Origin: Leucobacter massiliensis
Lineage (GTDB): Bacteria; Actinomycetota; Actinomycetes; Actinomycetales; Microbacteriaceae
DNA: 64,000 bases
Direction of reading: 5' to 3'
Assembly: GCF_002982315.1 (NCBI RefSeq)
Contig: NZ_MWZD01000017.1
Location: 310,001 to 374,000 of the forward strand
Part shown: positions 50,889 through 59,525 of the stretch, one piece after another
Layout of the letters: every line of letters begins with the position of its first letter
Position numbering within the stretch: the stretch's first letter is position 1
The notes under the pieces: model-generated
Seen by the model: the letters and a program-made list of their open reading frames with translations, nothing else
Told to the model about the DNA's origin: nothing
The model's database searches: none
Translations under genes and position numbers: made by a program

Positions 50889-52328
50889 TCAGCCTCTGCG
50901 GATCAGCGACCATCCGGTCTCCGCCCTGCCCCGGGCCTCGCGACGCTCCACCGTCCCGAGCAGCTCGAGCTCGACGAGGGCCGCGTGTGCCTCGGCGAGG
51001 GTGAGCCCCGCCCGGCGGGCGACGTCCAGCGCGGTCCGCGCACCGCGCAGGGGCAGAGCGTCGAGTGCGCGCCGGTGATCCGCTGGCGGCCGCGCCGATC
51101 CTCCCGTTCCGCTCTGATCCTGAGGGCCCGCGGCTCCCGCATCCGGGGCCCGGCCGGTCGGCTGGCGCTCGCCGTCGTGCGGGCCCGCCGACGGCCTGCC
51201 GGGCTCCGGTGCGAAGAAGGCCGGCCCGTCGAGCTGTTCGAGGAACTCGCACAGCTCGGCACCGTTGGTGACGAGGGTCGCACCGTAGTCCCGGATCAGC
51301 CGGTGGCAGCCGGCTGAGGCGGCGCTGGTGACGGGGCCGGGCACCGCCGCGAGACCGCGCCCCAGCTCGGCCGCGTGCCCGGCGGTGTTGATGCTGCCAG
51401 AGGTCGCCCCCGCCTCGGTCACGAGGGTCGCCCGGGTGAGCGCGGCGATGGAGCGGTTGCGCTGCAGGAAGCGCCAGCGCGTCGGAGTGGAGCCCGGCAC
51501 CATCTCCGAGCAGACCGCGCCGGACGCCGCGATCCGGTCCAGCAGGCTCTCGTGCGCTCGCGGGTAGGGCACATCGGCGCCCCCGGCCAGCACGGCGACC
51601 GTGGGGGAGTCGAGCGCCAGCGCCGCGCGGTGCGCGGTCGCGTCGATCCCGTAGGCGGCTCCCGAGACCACGGTCGCGCCCAGCGTGCAGACGGCCTCGG
51701 TGAGCTCGGCCGTGATGTGCGAACCGTAGGAGGTGCAGGCCCGGGCCCCCACGACCGCGAGTGCCGCGCGGCCCAGCAGGGCGGGGTCTCCGCGCACCCA
51801 GAGCGCCGGAGGAGCGTGGTCACCGAGGTCGCCGATCGCCCTCGGCCAGTCGCTCGCCTCCGGCGTGACCACCCGCATTCCGCGCTCCACGCCCGCCTGC
51901 AGATCTGCGAGCGTCGCCGCGCGGTCGAGGCGCAGCCGCCACCGCTCCAGCCCCCGCCGGAGCGCCGGGCCGGCAGGCTCCTCGCCCGTGCGCTCCCGCA
52001 CGAGATCCCGCACCCGCGCGGCCGAGGCATTCGCCGCCAGCTGCTCCAGCGCCGTCACCGGGCCGAGCGCGCGGAGGAGACCGCCCGCGAGCGAATCGCC
52101 GGGCTCGACGAGCCGGGACCAGACGATCCGGGCGAGCAGCACGTCTCCGGCGTCCGGTGACGGATCGGCGCTCGCCGTAGCGACCGTGCCGGGGGCGCCG
52201 TCGGCGGGCCGGCCCCGGTCTTCGGGATCGTCTCGGGAGCAGCCGGGCATCGCGATGCCGTGCGTGAGTCGCTCGAGCAGCGATCGCATCTCGGCATCCG
52301 CCCGGATCCGGAGCTCTGCAGCGTTCAC
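50889..52328 (-). CDS. dprA: DNA processing protein DprA
   Basis: A 479-residue protein that loads RecA on incoming single-stranded DNA during transformation. The Rossmann fold is clear: ALAVVGARACTSYGSHITAEL, VVSGAAYGIDATAHRAAL, VAVLAGGADVPYPRAHESLL, FLQRNRSIAALTRATLVTEAG and GSINTAGHAAELGRGLAAVPG. A winged-helix (DML1-like) domain forms the C-terminus after a linker of about 60 Pro/Ala/Arg residues. It overlaps the comM remnant by 4 bases (ATGA). Confidence 0.92.
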   Translation of the reverse strand: MNAAELRIRADAEMRSLLERLTHGIAMPGCSRDDPEDRGRPADGAPGTVATASADPSPDAGDVLLARIVWSRLVEPGDSLAGGLLRALGPVTALEQLAANASAARVRDLVRERTGEEPAGPALRRGLERWRLRLDRAATLADLQAGVERGMRVVTPEASDWPRAIGDLGDHAPPALWVRGDPALLGRAALAVVGARACTSYGSHITAELTEAVCTLGATVVSGAAYGIDATAHRAALALDSPTVAVLAGGADVPYPRAHESLLDRIAASGAVCSEMVPGSTPTRWRFLQRNRSIAALTRATLVTEAGATSGSINTAGHAAELGRGLAAVPGPVTSAASAGCHRLIRDYGATLVTNGAELCEFLEQLDGPAFFAPEPGRPSAGPHDGERQPTGRAPDAGAAGPQDQSGTGGSARPPADHRRALDALPLRGARTALDVARRAGLTLAEAHAALVELELLGTVERREARGRAETGWSLIRRG

Positions 52329-53695
52329 GGTGCATCACCCCCGCGTAGCACGAGGGCCTGCGCGATCTCGGCACGGCCCGGGCGATCTCGTTCCGCGAGA
52401 TCCGCGATGCTCCAAGCGACGCGCAGGACCCGGTCGTAACCCCGCAGGGTCAGCGAGCCGAGTGCCAGCGCACGGTCGAGCACCGCGGTGTCCGCGCGCG
52501 GGAGTCTGCCGCTGCCTCCGCGCAGCCAGTTGCCGGGCACCTCGGAGTTCACCTCCCATGGCGTGCCGCGCAGCCGCTCCGCCGCCCGGCTGCGAGCCGC
52601 GGCGACGCGCTCGCGCAGTTCGAGGCTGGTGGGAGCCGGACCCCCGACGTCGAGCTGCAGCACGCTCGACACCCGCCGCACGCCGAGTCGCAGGTCGATG
52701 CGATCGTGGAGCGGGCCCGAGATGCGCTGCAGGTACTTGATGCGCGTGCCAGGCGAGCAGCGGCACTGCTCGGCGGTGTCGGGCGAGCCCGCGTTGCCGC
52801 AGGGGCAGGGGTTGGCGGCGAGGACGAGCTGGATCTTCGCGGGGAGCGCGGTGCGCAGCCTGGCGCGGTGGATCTCGATCCGCCCCGATTCGAGCGGCTG
52901 GCGCAGCGCATCCAGCACGCTGCGGGGGAACTCCGGCGCCTCGTCGAGGAAGAGCACGCCGTGGCAGGCGCGGGTGATGGCCCCAGGCCGCACTCCGCCG
53001 CCGTCGCCGCCGCCGACGATCGAGACCACCGACGCGGTGTGGTGCGGTGCCTCGAATGGCGGGCGCCGTACGAGACGGGTGAGCGGCACTCCGCCGAGCG
53101 CGGCGATGCTGCTCGCGGTGAGCGATTCGCTCGGGGAGAGATCGGGAAGGATCGAGGGCAGACGCGAAGCCAGCAGCGTCTTTCCGGCGCCGGGCGGGCC
53201 GAGCATGGAGAGATGATGGCGCCCGGCCGCCGCGACCACGAGTGCCTCGACCGCCTCGGGCTGACCGACCACGTCTGCAATGTCGAGCGCGTCGCTCTCG
53301 CCGGCTTGCCGCGTCTCCGGAGACGGGTCCGGGGCCGCGGCCGGGGTCGCGGCTGCGGCGCCGCGCTCGCCGCGGTGCCACGCCACGGCGCTCGCGAGGT
53401 CGGGCACGGCGACGACCTCGATGCCGGGCACCAGCGCCGCTTCCGCCCCGTTTGCCGCCGGCACCATCACCCGTTCGAAGCCGAGTTCACGGGCTGCGAG
53501 CACGGCGGGCAGCAGGCCTGCGGGGCGGCGCAGCTCACCGTCGAGCCCGAGTTCGCCGAGGTGCGCCACTTCGGGCAGCCGCCGCGCGGGCAGGTGCTCC
53601 GAGGCGGCCAGAGCTGAGAGCGCGATCGCGAGGTCGAAGCCGGAGCCCTGTTTGGGCAGCGACGCCGGGCTGAGGTTGATGGTCAGCAGGCATCG
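52325..53695 (-). pseudogene. comM: comM (YifB family Mg-chelatase-like ATPase), 5' end cut off by a prophage
   Basis: The remnant contains LTINLSPASLPKQGSGFDLAIAL near its broken end, then HLGELGLDGELRRPAGLLPAVLAARELG, Walker A GPPGAGKTLL, PFEAPHHTASVVSIVGGG, the zinc-like cysteines NPCPCG and CRCSPG, and the C-terminal ISGPLHDRIDL. A normal ComM is about 510 residues. Here the first 90 or so residues are absent: upstream of TTIN... the frame meets a stop at 53696-53698 and phage sequence begins. The GTG at 53569 is the first internal start but lies inside the fold. ComM is the branch-migration helicase of natural transformation, so the gene should be inactive while the prophage is in place. 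Its 5' part is expected at the other prophage end. Confidence 0.85.
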
Positions 53696-53733
53696 TTACC
53701 TGCCAGCCTGTCGTCTCCGTCGGCGGTAGGGCG

Positions 53734-53739
53734 TAGGGT
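53734..53739 (+). promoter_or_regulatory. -10 hexamer for the leaderless prophage-edge gene
   Basis: TAGGGT lies 6 nt before the ATG at 53746, just inside the prophage end. Confidence 0.5.
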
Positions 53740-53745
53740 TCCCGC

Positions 53746-54033
53746 ATGCCTGGTTTCAGTCCTCGAGTCGGGTGGCGTGTAGCCGACGATGTTGCCTGCG
53801 CGCTTGCGCGGGCGGTCCTGGGCAGCCCGACCGCGACCGTGCGCTACATCGACGAGGTCTACGGACGAGAGCCGGGCAGGGTGTACTTCATCCACGTCGC
53901 GGACCGGGAGGGGCCAGTGGTCCGCCGCAAGGTCCTGCCGTTGGAGCTCGATCGGTTGCGCAGTGCCCACGGTGCGCAGCTCGACCTTGCGGTGACGCGA
54001 ATGATGCTCGCTGATTGCCTGAATGCGCCGTAG
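53746..54033 (+). CDS. Small hypothetical protein at the prophage edge
   Basis: A 95-residue protein with no known family: ARAVLGSPTATVRYIDEVYGREPGRVYFIHVADREG in the middle reads like a small alpha/beta fold. It is the only plus-strand gene in this part of the prophage, with its own -10 hexamer and a terminator. Such isolated genes at prophage ends are often expressed in the lysogen (morons), so it may serve the host or block other phages. Function unknown. Confidence 0.6.
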   Translation: MPGFSPRVGWRVADDVACALARAVLGSPTATVRYIDEVYGREPGRVYFIHVADREGPVVRRKVLPLELDRLRSAHGAQLDLAVTRMMLADCLNAP

Positions 54034-54044
54034 ACGCACGAAAG

Positions 54045-54079
54045 CACCCCCTCCCGGCCCGAAGGGCTAGGAGGGGGTG
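54045..54079. terminator. Bidirectional terminator between the edge gene and the lysis genes
   Basis: CACCCCCTCC (54045-54054) pairs with GGAGGGGGTG (54070-54079), with further pairing inside, between convergent genes. Confidence 0.8.
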
Positions 54080-54100
54080 TAGTCGTGTGGGGTAGGGCTG

Positions 54101-54436
54101 TCAGCGTGCGTAGCGGGGTTCGTAGTGGGGTGTGGCTTCGCTGCCGAGCATCCACTTCTCGAAGGAGGGCCAGCGGCGGCCGAGGTGGCGGGCGAGGGCG
54201 TACCAGGCCCAGATCACCAGGGCGGTGAGGGCTGCCTGGATCAGCCACGCCGCGGTGACTCCGACGAGCGGGACACCGCCGGCGGCCGCGGCTTCGACGA
54301 GCACGCCATCGATCCAGGCAAGGGCCGCGGCGATCCCCGGGACTGCGGCGATCAGGCGCGCGAGCAGCACACCGATCAGGGCGGGCACGACGGTGCGCAC
54401 GACGGCGGTGCGGGTGTCGGTCGTCTTGGTGGTCAC
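54101..54436 (-). CDS. Two-TM phage membrane protein, putative holin
   Basis: A 111-residue protein with two hydrophobic helices, VVPALIGVLLARLIAAVPGIAAALAW and LVGVTAAWLIQAALTALVIWAWYAL, a short loop between them and a charged tail (RHLGRRWPSFEKWM). Size, topology and position behind the endolysin fit a holin. It overlaps the DUF2746 gene by 4 bases. Confidence 0.55.
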   Translation of the reverse strand: MTTKTTDTRTAVVRTVVPALIGVLLARLIAAVPGIAAALAWIDGVLVEAAAAGGVPLVGVTAAWLIQAALTALVIWAWYALARHLGRRWPSFEKWMLGSEATPHYEPRYAR

Positions 54437-54807
54437 GGTTTCTCCTTCGCAGGGTTGAGGGTGTCTTCGATCTCTTCACGCCATTCGGCGGAGTCGTCGA
54501 GGTGCTTGTTCAGGGTGCGCCGCACTTCGCCGATCTCCCGACCCAGGTCGATCGTTCGGCTGTCGACTCGTCCCAGGTCTCGGCGCATGCCGCGGAACTC
54601 TGCCATGACCGCAGCCTGGTTGTGGTCGATGTTGTCGCGCAGGTTGTAGGTTTCCCCGGTCGGGAGGGTGTGCGAGTTCGCTACCTGCTCCTCTGCGGAC
54701 TCCGCGGCCTTCTTCGCGCGCCGCGTATCGAAGCTGATCTTCCCGATGAGGGCTGCCAGGACGACCTGCGCGGCACCGATGACGGCGACCATGACGGGTT
54801 CGCTCAT
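54433..54807 (-). CDS. DUF2746-type phage membrane protein
   Basis: A 124-residue protein found in actinophages beside lysis genes. An N-terminal helix (VMVAVIGAAQVVLAALIGKI) is followed by a charged coiled coil with FRGMRRDLGRVDSRTIDLGREIGEVR. Function is unknown; it may be a second holin or a spanin-like protein. The ATG at 54807 overlaps the stop of the 36-residue gene upstream (TGA within ATGAGC). Confidence 0.7.
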   Translation of the reverse strand: MSEPVMVAVIGAAQVVLAALIGKISFDTRRAKKAAESAEEQVANSHTLPTGETYNLRDNIDHNQAAVMAEFRGMRRDLGRVDSRTIDLGREIGEVRRTLNKHLDDSAEWREEIEDTLNPAKEKP

Positions 54808-54914
54808 TCGTCTCGCCTTCCGTAGCGGTCGGCCAGCCACTTCGCGCCGGTGATCGCGCCGAGGATCGCGAGCGCTACGCCGCCGCCGGCGAGGATCACC
54901 GCGAGGTCGTTCAC
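54804..54914 (-). CDS. 36-residue membrane protein in the lysis cassette
   Basis: A short gene: GTG 54914 to TGA at 54804. The peptide has one hydrophobic helix (LAVILAGGGVALAILGAITG) and a basic/acidic end (RYGRRDE). It overlaps the endolysin stop (GTGA) and the DUF2746 start, so all four lysis genes are coupled. The overlap at both ends is good evidence that it is translated. It may be a minimal holin or antiholin. Confidence 0.65.
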   Translation of the reverse strand: MNDLAVILAGGGVALAILGAITGAKWLADRYGRRDE

Positions 54915-55567
54915 CGCTGCATCTTCCGTGCGTCGGCGATGAGCTCCTGAAGCGTCTTCGGCGTCAGCCACACCTCGGGGGTGCCGATCGCCTTGAGGTT
55001 CGCCGCTTCCTCTGCGTTCTGCAGGATCACGAACCCGCCAGTGGGGCCCGCGTAGACGCCGTGCTTGCCGTGCTCGGTGGAGCGGTAGATGATTCCGCGC
55101 ATGTCTTCTTCTCCTTCGGTGGTGCCGGTGAAGATCACCGGGTTCATGGTTCTCGGGTTGATCCAGTTGCCGCCGTTCCAGTACTCGTCCCAGCGCAGCT
55201 CCCAGTGGATGTGCACGCCGGTCGACCAGCCGGTGTCACCGGCCCCGCCGATGCGCTGACCGGCCTTCACTACCTGCCCCGCAGCGACCTCGATCGTGTC
55301 GAGGTGCGCGAGGTGCGCGATCAGGCCGTCTGCGCGGCGGATCCTGACGACTTTCGCTTGGCCGTTCGCCCAGATGTCGGTTCCGGGCAGGCGTCCTGAC
55401 GCGCCGTCGCCGCCGGCGAAGATCACGACCCCGTCGAACGGAGCGATCACTGCGTCGCCTCTCTGGGCGGCGAGGTCGATGCCCATGTGGGTTCCGCCGC
55501 GGGTGCCGGCCTCTTCGGTGATTACCGGGTTCAGGGACGGCCAGAGCACGATCTGATCTGTCGCCAT
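54911..55567 (-). CDS. Phage endolysin, M23-type peptidase
   Basis: A 218-residue lysin. The M23 domain (residues about 15-135) has all metal ligands: HMGIDLAAQRGDAV (His, Asp), and GWSTGVHIHWELRWDEY (HxH). The last 60 residues (ADLKAIGTPEVWLTPKTLQELIADARKMQR region) form a small helical unit, perhaps wall binding. ATG at 55567 is chosen because it is preceded by AAAGGAGGGGG; the GTG 15 bases upstream lies inside that ribosome binding site. Confidence 0.88.
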   Translation of the reverse strand: MATDQIVLWPSLNPVITEEAGTRGGTHMGIDLAAQRGDAVIAPFDGVVIFAGGDGASGRLPGTDIWANGQAKVVRIRRADGLIAHLAHLDTIEVAAGQVVKAGQRIGGAGDTGWSTGVHIHWELRWDEYWNGGNWINPRTMNPVIFTGTTEGEEDMRGIIYRSTEHGKHGVYAGPTGGFVILQNAEEAANLKAIGTPEVWLTPKTLQELIADARKMQR

Positions 55568-55742
55568 GCCCCCTCCTTTCACAGGTGCAAGCCCCTCACG
55601 GGGAGGGGCCGAGGATGGATTGGACGCCGGCGAGGATCATCGCATCGGTGATCACGTCGGGTCTGGCACCGGCACGCGGAGACCGCTCCGGAGGCGAAGG
55701 CTCGCCGCTCCCAGCCTCCTCTCCTGGGAAAGCGAGGAGGTT

Positions 55743-55766
55743 GGGAGCCACCAGATTGTGGCTCCC
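55743..55766 (-). terminator. Hairpin after the fibre gene
   Basis: GGGAGCCAC (55743-55751) and GTGGCTCCC (55758-55766) are perfect complements starting 15 bases past the fibre stop at 55781. The gap 55568-55780 otherwise holds only a possible 51-codon frame (55596-55751, GTG in the stem), which I do not regard as firm. Confidence 0.65.
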
Positions 55767-55780
55767 TTCGGAGTGGTCGA

Positions 55781-57847
55781 TCAGACGTAGTTCGGGGTGG
55801 TGCTGATCGTTCCGGTGCCGCCGTTGACTGCCGAAAAGTTGGCTCGGAACATGTTCGCGAAGATCCACACCTCGGAGGTGCCGGCGTTCGCGTAGACGCC
55901 GACGCCTAGATTGCCGGGACGGCTCGTCGCGTGGTTGCCGGTGATGCCGATGCGGCGGGCATAGCCTGTCACGCGGATGCAGCCTTCGGTATTCGTGGCG
56001 GCGTACCAGTCCATGATCGAGTTGCCTGTGATCAGGACCTCCGCGTTCGCTGTCTCGGATTCGGCGGCGTCCACACAGATCGCAGCCTTGCTGTCCGCGA
56101 CGTTGGTGATGACGTTGTTCGAGATCACGGCGTTGCGGCGGCGGCCGTACAGCAGGATCGCCTCCAACCCGGTCCCGATGATCCGACACGACGAGATGGT
56201 GAGTCCGTAGGTCGAAAGGGTGACCGGGTTCGAGGAGCATATGATGCCTCGCTGAGCGGCGTTCCGGATCACGCAGCGGTCGATCATCGCGTTCGTGCAA
56301 GTCTCCATGCGGATGCCCGCCCCGACCACATTGCTGATGCTGCAGCCTGTGATGAGGACGTTCATCCAGTAGATCGCGCCGATGCCGTTGCCGTAGTAGT
56401 CGGAGCCGGTGGTGGCCTCGACGACGCAGTCGCGGATCGTGATGTTCGTGTGTAGCGCGCTCGACCCTGGCGCCCGATCGTGGGTGCCGACGATCGCTCC
56501 CGGTGCGCCAGCATTGGCTGAGGCGCGGGACACGCACGAATCGACAACGATGTCGTTGCACATAGTGTTATCGAACGGACCAGGGGATCCTGAGCCGTCG
56601 AAATTACTGTCGATCTGGATGGCTTCGCCCGGCACGGGAGACGCGGTCCGGAAGAAGCCCTCGAAACGGCAGTCACGGATCCGTGCCCCGTTCACCGCGA
56701 GAACCTCAACATGGTGCGCGCGGACGTTGCGGATCGTGACCCCCTCGATCAGGACGTTCCGGCAGCATGCGAAGAAAAACCCGTCGCCGCCGGCGTTGTA
56801 TGCCTCGTCGTGGCCGCGAGCATCCCAGATGCCGCCCACGATCGCCAGGTCCGAGTTCCCGGCATAGCCGCCCGCGACGGCCCCGTTGAAGTTGGTGAGC
56901 ATGTTCCCGAAGTTGCTGACCTTGCGGATCGTTGCGCCCTCGGCCTCGATGCGAATGTTCGAGGCGGGGATTCGGATCGTCTCCGAGATCCCCCACGTGC
57001 CCGGGGGAATGATGAGGGTGCCACCGCCGAGACCCGCCAGATACGCGAGCGCTGCCGCGATCGCCGCGCTCGAGGAGATCGTCAGCGACGGTGTCGCCCC
57101 GAAGCTCACGATGTTCGCGACCGCGCCGACGCGGCGGTCGATGTACGCCTTGTTCGCGCCGTCCGTGTCCGCGGCGGGCGTCGCGATGCCGGGGAGAACG
57201 CCGCCCGCGCCGCGCAGAGGGATCGTGGATGCGGTCGCGGTGCCCGCGGTGGGGAGCTGCTCGAGAGGCACCTTCCCTGCGACCTTGTCGGCTTTCCCAT
57301 CGATGCGGCCGTTGAGCACGGCCGGGTCGATCGAGTCCGCCGCGGCGACCGCACGATCCGCCTCAGCGCCGGCCGTGGTCGCGGCGGTTTCCGCGTCCTC
57401 GACGGCCTGATTCAGGCCCACGAGGCCACCGAGCGCGTCGACGAGTTCCTTACCGTTATCGATCGCGGCTACGGTGTCGTCTCGGGCGGACTCGACCGCG
57501 ACGAGCCACGGGGGCGGCCCCCACGGTGACGCCGGTACACCAGCCGACTCCACCACAGGAAGGCTGCGGTACTCGACAGCCTCCTGATCGGGAACTGCGG
57601 TCCACCAATCGTGGGTACGTCCTCCGAACATCTCCCTTACACGCACCGCCGTCGTCGGCGGATTCGCAGGAAGAGCGAACGCGGCGCCGTCCAGCGCGCG
57701 CAGCTCACCTTCGACGACCTGGGCTACGGCGATTGACCGGGTGACCAGCAGGTCTCCGGTGTCAATGCGCTGGGCTTGTGCGAACTCGATTCTGCCGTTC
57801 TCCGGCTGGCCGGCGCTGTCGGCGATGGTGCCGGAAATGATCGTCAT
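55781..57847 (-). CDS. Phage tail fibre / receptor-binding protein with right-handed beta-helix
   Basis: A 688-residue protein. The N-terminal part (1-150) has the typical opening of actinophage fibres (TIISGTIADSAGQPENGRIEFAQ, then a proline-rich section) and a helical linker. From about residue 245 the pectate-lyase-3-like start VSFGATPSLTISSSAAIAAAL introduces parallel beta-helix coils rich in N/G/V/I pairs (VLIEGVTIRNVRAHHVEVLAVNGARI; NITIRDCVVEAT; VLITGCSISNV; TISSCRIIG; VISNNVITNV). It should bind or cleave host surface polysaccharide. The teichoic-acid cluster of this strain is a plausible target. RBS AAGGGAG precedes the ATG. Confidence 0.85.
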   Translation of the reverse strand: MTIISGTIADSAGQPENGRIEFAQAQRIDTGDLLVTRSIAVAQVVEGELRALDGAAFALPANPPTTAVRVREMFGGRTHDWWTAVPDQEAVEYRSLPVVESAGVPASPWGPPPWLVAVESARDDTVAAIDNGKELVDALGGLVGLNQAVEDAETAATTAGAEADRAVAAADSIDPAVLNGRIDGKADKVAGKVPLEQLPTAGTATASTIPLRGAGGVLPGIATPAADTDGANKAYIDRRVGAVANIVSFGATPSLTISSSAAIAAALAYLAGLGGGTLIIPPGTWGISETIRIPASNIRIEAEGATIRKVSNFGNMLTNFNGAVAGGYAGNSDLAIVGGIWDARGHDEAYNAGGDGFFFACCRNVLIEGVTIRNVRAHHVEVLAVNGARIRDCRFEGFFRTASPVPGEAIQIDSNFDGSGSPGPFDNTMCNDIVVDSCVSRASANAGAPGAIVGTHDRAPGSSALHTNITIRDCVVEATTGSDYYGNGIGAIYWMNVLITGCSISNVVGAGIRMETCTNAMIDRCVIRNAAQRGIICSSNPVTLSTYGLTISSCRIIGTGLEAILLYGRRRNAVISNNVITNVADSKAAICVDAAESETANAEVLITGNSIMDWYAATNTEGCIRVTGYARRIGITGNHATSRPGNLGVGVYANAGTSEVWIFANMFRANFSAVNGGTGTISTTPNYV

Positions 57848-57868
57848 CTCAACTCCCTTGGGGTCTGT

Positions 57869-58399
57869 TTAGAGGACGGGCTGCACGTCAATCTGCAGTC
57901 CGACTGCGGTCGCGAACCCGTCGGTGGGGTGGGCTTGCGCGGTGAATGTGTAGGGTCCAGGCCCAGGCATCATCACGATCCACGACCGTTGAGCGGTGCC
58001 TGCATCTGAGGCGCCGCCGAGCGCCATAGCTCGTGCAAGTACGGCATCGGGTGTGCCCCCGAGCGCGCGGTCACGAGTGAATCCCGGCGCGGAGAAGGTC
58101 AGAATCGTGCTGCCACCGGTACTACCCCCCGTGACCGTGACCCGAAACTTCCGAGACAGGGAGGACGCCTCCACGGAAGGTGGTGCGGGCATCCACGATG
58201 CTCCCGTGTGCATTGCGCCGGTCGAGTTCGTAAACACCTTGGCGGCGTCCTCGAGCTTCTCCACCGTCTCCTGCAACCGCATCAATACGCGGTCGCGTTC
58301 TGTCCCGGTGGGGCTCTGCACGTCCGCGAGTGATCGCTGTATGCGGCGCAGCTCGGTGGGGAGACGCTTGTCGGCCGGCGTGTAGAAGCGGGTCACCAT
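57869..58399 (-). CDS. Phage tail-associated protein, unknown
   Basis: A 176-residue protein. A charged N-terminal helix (PTELRRIQRSLADVQ...VLMRLQETVEKLEDAAKVF) is followed by a beta-rich domain (FRVTVTGGSTGGSTILTFSAPGF, PYTFTAQAHPTDGFATAVGLQIDV). It sits between minor tail and fibre genes and overlaps the former by 7 bases. Likely a structural connector. Confidence 0.6.
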   Translation of the reverse strand: MVTRFYTPADKRLPTELRRIQRSLADVQSPTGTERDRVLMRLQETVEKLEDAAKVFTNSTGAMHTGASWMPAPPSVEASSLSRKFRVTVTGGSTGGSTILTFSAPGFTRDRALGGTPDAVLARAMALGGASDAGTAQRSWIVMMPGPGPYTFTAQAHPTDGFATAVGLQIDVQPVL

Positions 58400-59508
58400 G
58401 ACGTCATCCCCGCGACTACGACCCCGTACCAGTCGTTGTCGTGCGACCCGGAGACTTCGAGGATGCGCCGAGGGTACGATCCGTCAGGGATCAGCCAGTG
58501 GTCAGTGACCTCGATGGTGCACCAATCGCCATGGCGGAGTCCGTCTGCTCGTTCAGCGCGAACCGCGAAGCTCCAATACTGAATCGGGCTTGCACCATCT
58601 TCGAGTCTGCGTCGAGCCCAGGCGTCGAGAGTGGCCTGTTCGGACACCGAGGAGTGGGATGAATCCCACACCTCGGATAGTGGCACTCCAGCCTCAATGA
58701 GCGACGTGCCTGTAGCTCGACCCACCAGTACGCGGTCATCGTCTTTGCCGCCGGTGAAGATCGCGGTCTGGGTAAGGAACTCGGGGCTGATTTTCGCGTT
58801 CAGGTCTTTGATGTCAGGCTCGGCGCCGCCTGACTGCCAGGTGTGCCAGAACGCCGAGACGAGTTCTCGTGCGGTGTCGGTGGCTGTGACGAAGGTCCAC
58901 CTGAGTCTGTCGTTCTCGTCGACGCTCGGTACCCAGTCCCACTCGACACCCCCCTCGAGCTCTGAGATATCCTCGATCGCGTCCTGAACGGGCTTCCCCG
59001 AGACCGCTGTCCAGGACTTCTCTCGGGTGCCGGAACGGTCCGCTTCGAAACTGACCGGGAGCTGCCCACCGGGGTGCGACAGGGCCTGCTGGATGAGACG
59101 CTTCATCATGGTCCCGTACTCCACCCCGGAAACACGGGTATCGCGCGATGCGATCGGTAGGCCGTCAGCGTCGACCAGCGGCCAGTAGGGGTAGGGCAAA
59201 ACGTAACGCCGGTCGAATATCGACTCCGGGCCCCGGAAGGGGAAGACAACGTGATGAGTGCCGTCCCGGTCAGTGTCACCTTCCGGGATCGAGAGAATCC
59301 CAGCGGCTCGCACTCGCCCGTCATCCTCAGACACCGACACCGCGTACTTCCGCGGCACCATGAACTGCCACCAGGAGCGCCCGGTGTAGCCCGGGATCGT
59401 GACGGCTGCTTCGTCAGCCCGACACACCCCCGTCGACCAAGTGATCGCAGAGAAGTCGAGCTCGGTGACCATCTCACCTGTGGTCGTTTCGTGGAGTAGC
59501 GCGCGCAT
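58393..59508 (-). CDS. Minor tail protein (Gp37-like)
   Basis: A 371-residue tail protein like Gp37-type proteins of siphoviruses: MRALLHETTTGEMVTELDFSAITW at the start, IPGYTGRSWWQFMVPRKYAV, a central DAIEDISELEGGVEWDWVP and a C-terminal WARRRLEDGASPIQYWSFAVRA domain. It likely forms the baseplate hub or central fibre. ATG at 59508 follows AAGGAGGG. Confidence 0.75.
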   Translation of the reverse strand: MRALLHETTTGEMVTELDFSAITWSTGVCRADEAAVTIPGYTGRSWWQFMVPRKYAVSVSEDDGRVRAAGILSIPEGDTDRDGTHHVVFPFRGPESIFDRRYVLPYPYWPLVDADGLPIASRDTRVSGVEYGTMMKRLIQQALSHPGGQLPVSFEADRSGTREKSWTAVSGKPVQDAIEDISELEGGVEWDWVPSVDENDRLRWTFVTATDTARELVSAFWHTWQSGGAEPDIKDLNAKISPEFLTQTAIFTGGKDDDRVLVGRATGTSLIEAGVPLSEVWDSSHSSVSEQATLDAWARRRLEDGASPIQYWSFAVRAERADGLRHGDWCTIEVTDHWLIPDGSYPRRILEVSGSHDNDWYGVVVAGMTSW

Positions 59509-59525
59509 CGACACCCTCCTTCGTG

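Noticed and set aside
53569-53695. Short ComM starting at an internal GTG (53569)
   Set aside because: ComM-like coding continues upstream of 53569 as far as 53695 and then stops at a TAA beside phage genes, so the gene is truncated, not merely mis-started.
55596-55751. 51-codon gene after the fibre gene
   Set aside because: Its GTG lies within the terminator stem and its ribosome binding site is poorly spaced; there is no homology I recognise. It is mentioned in the terminator entry but not called.
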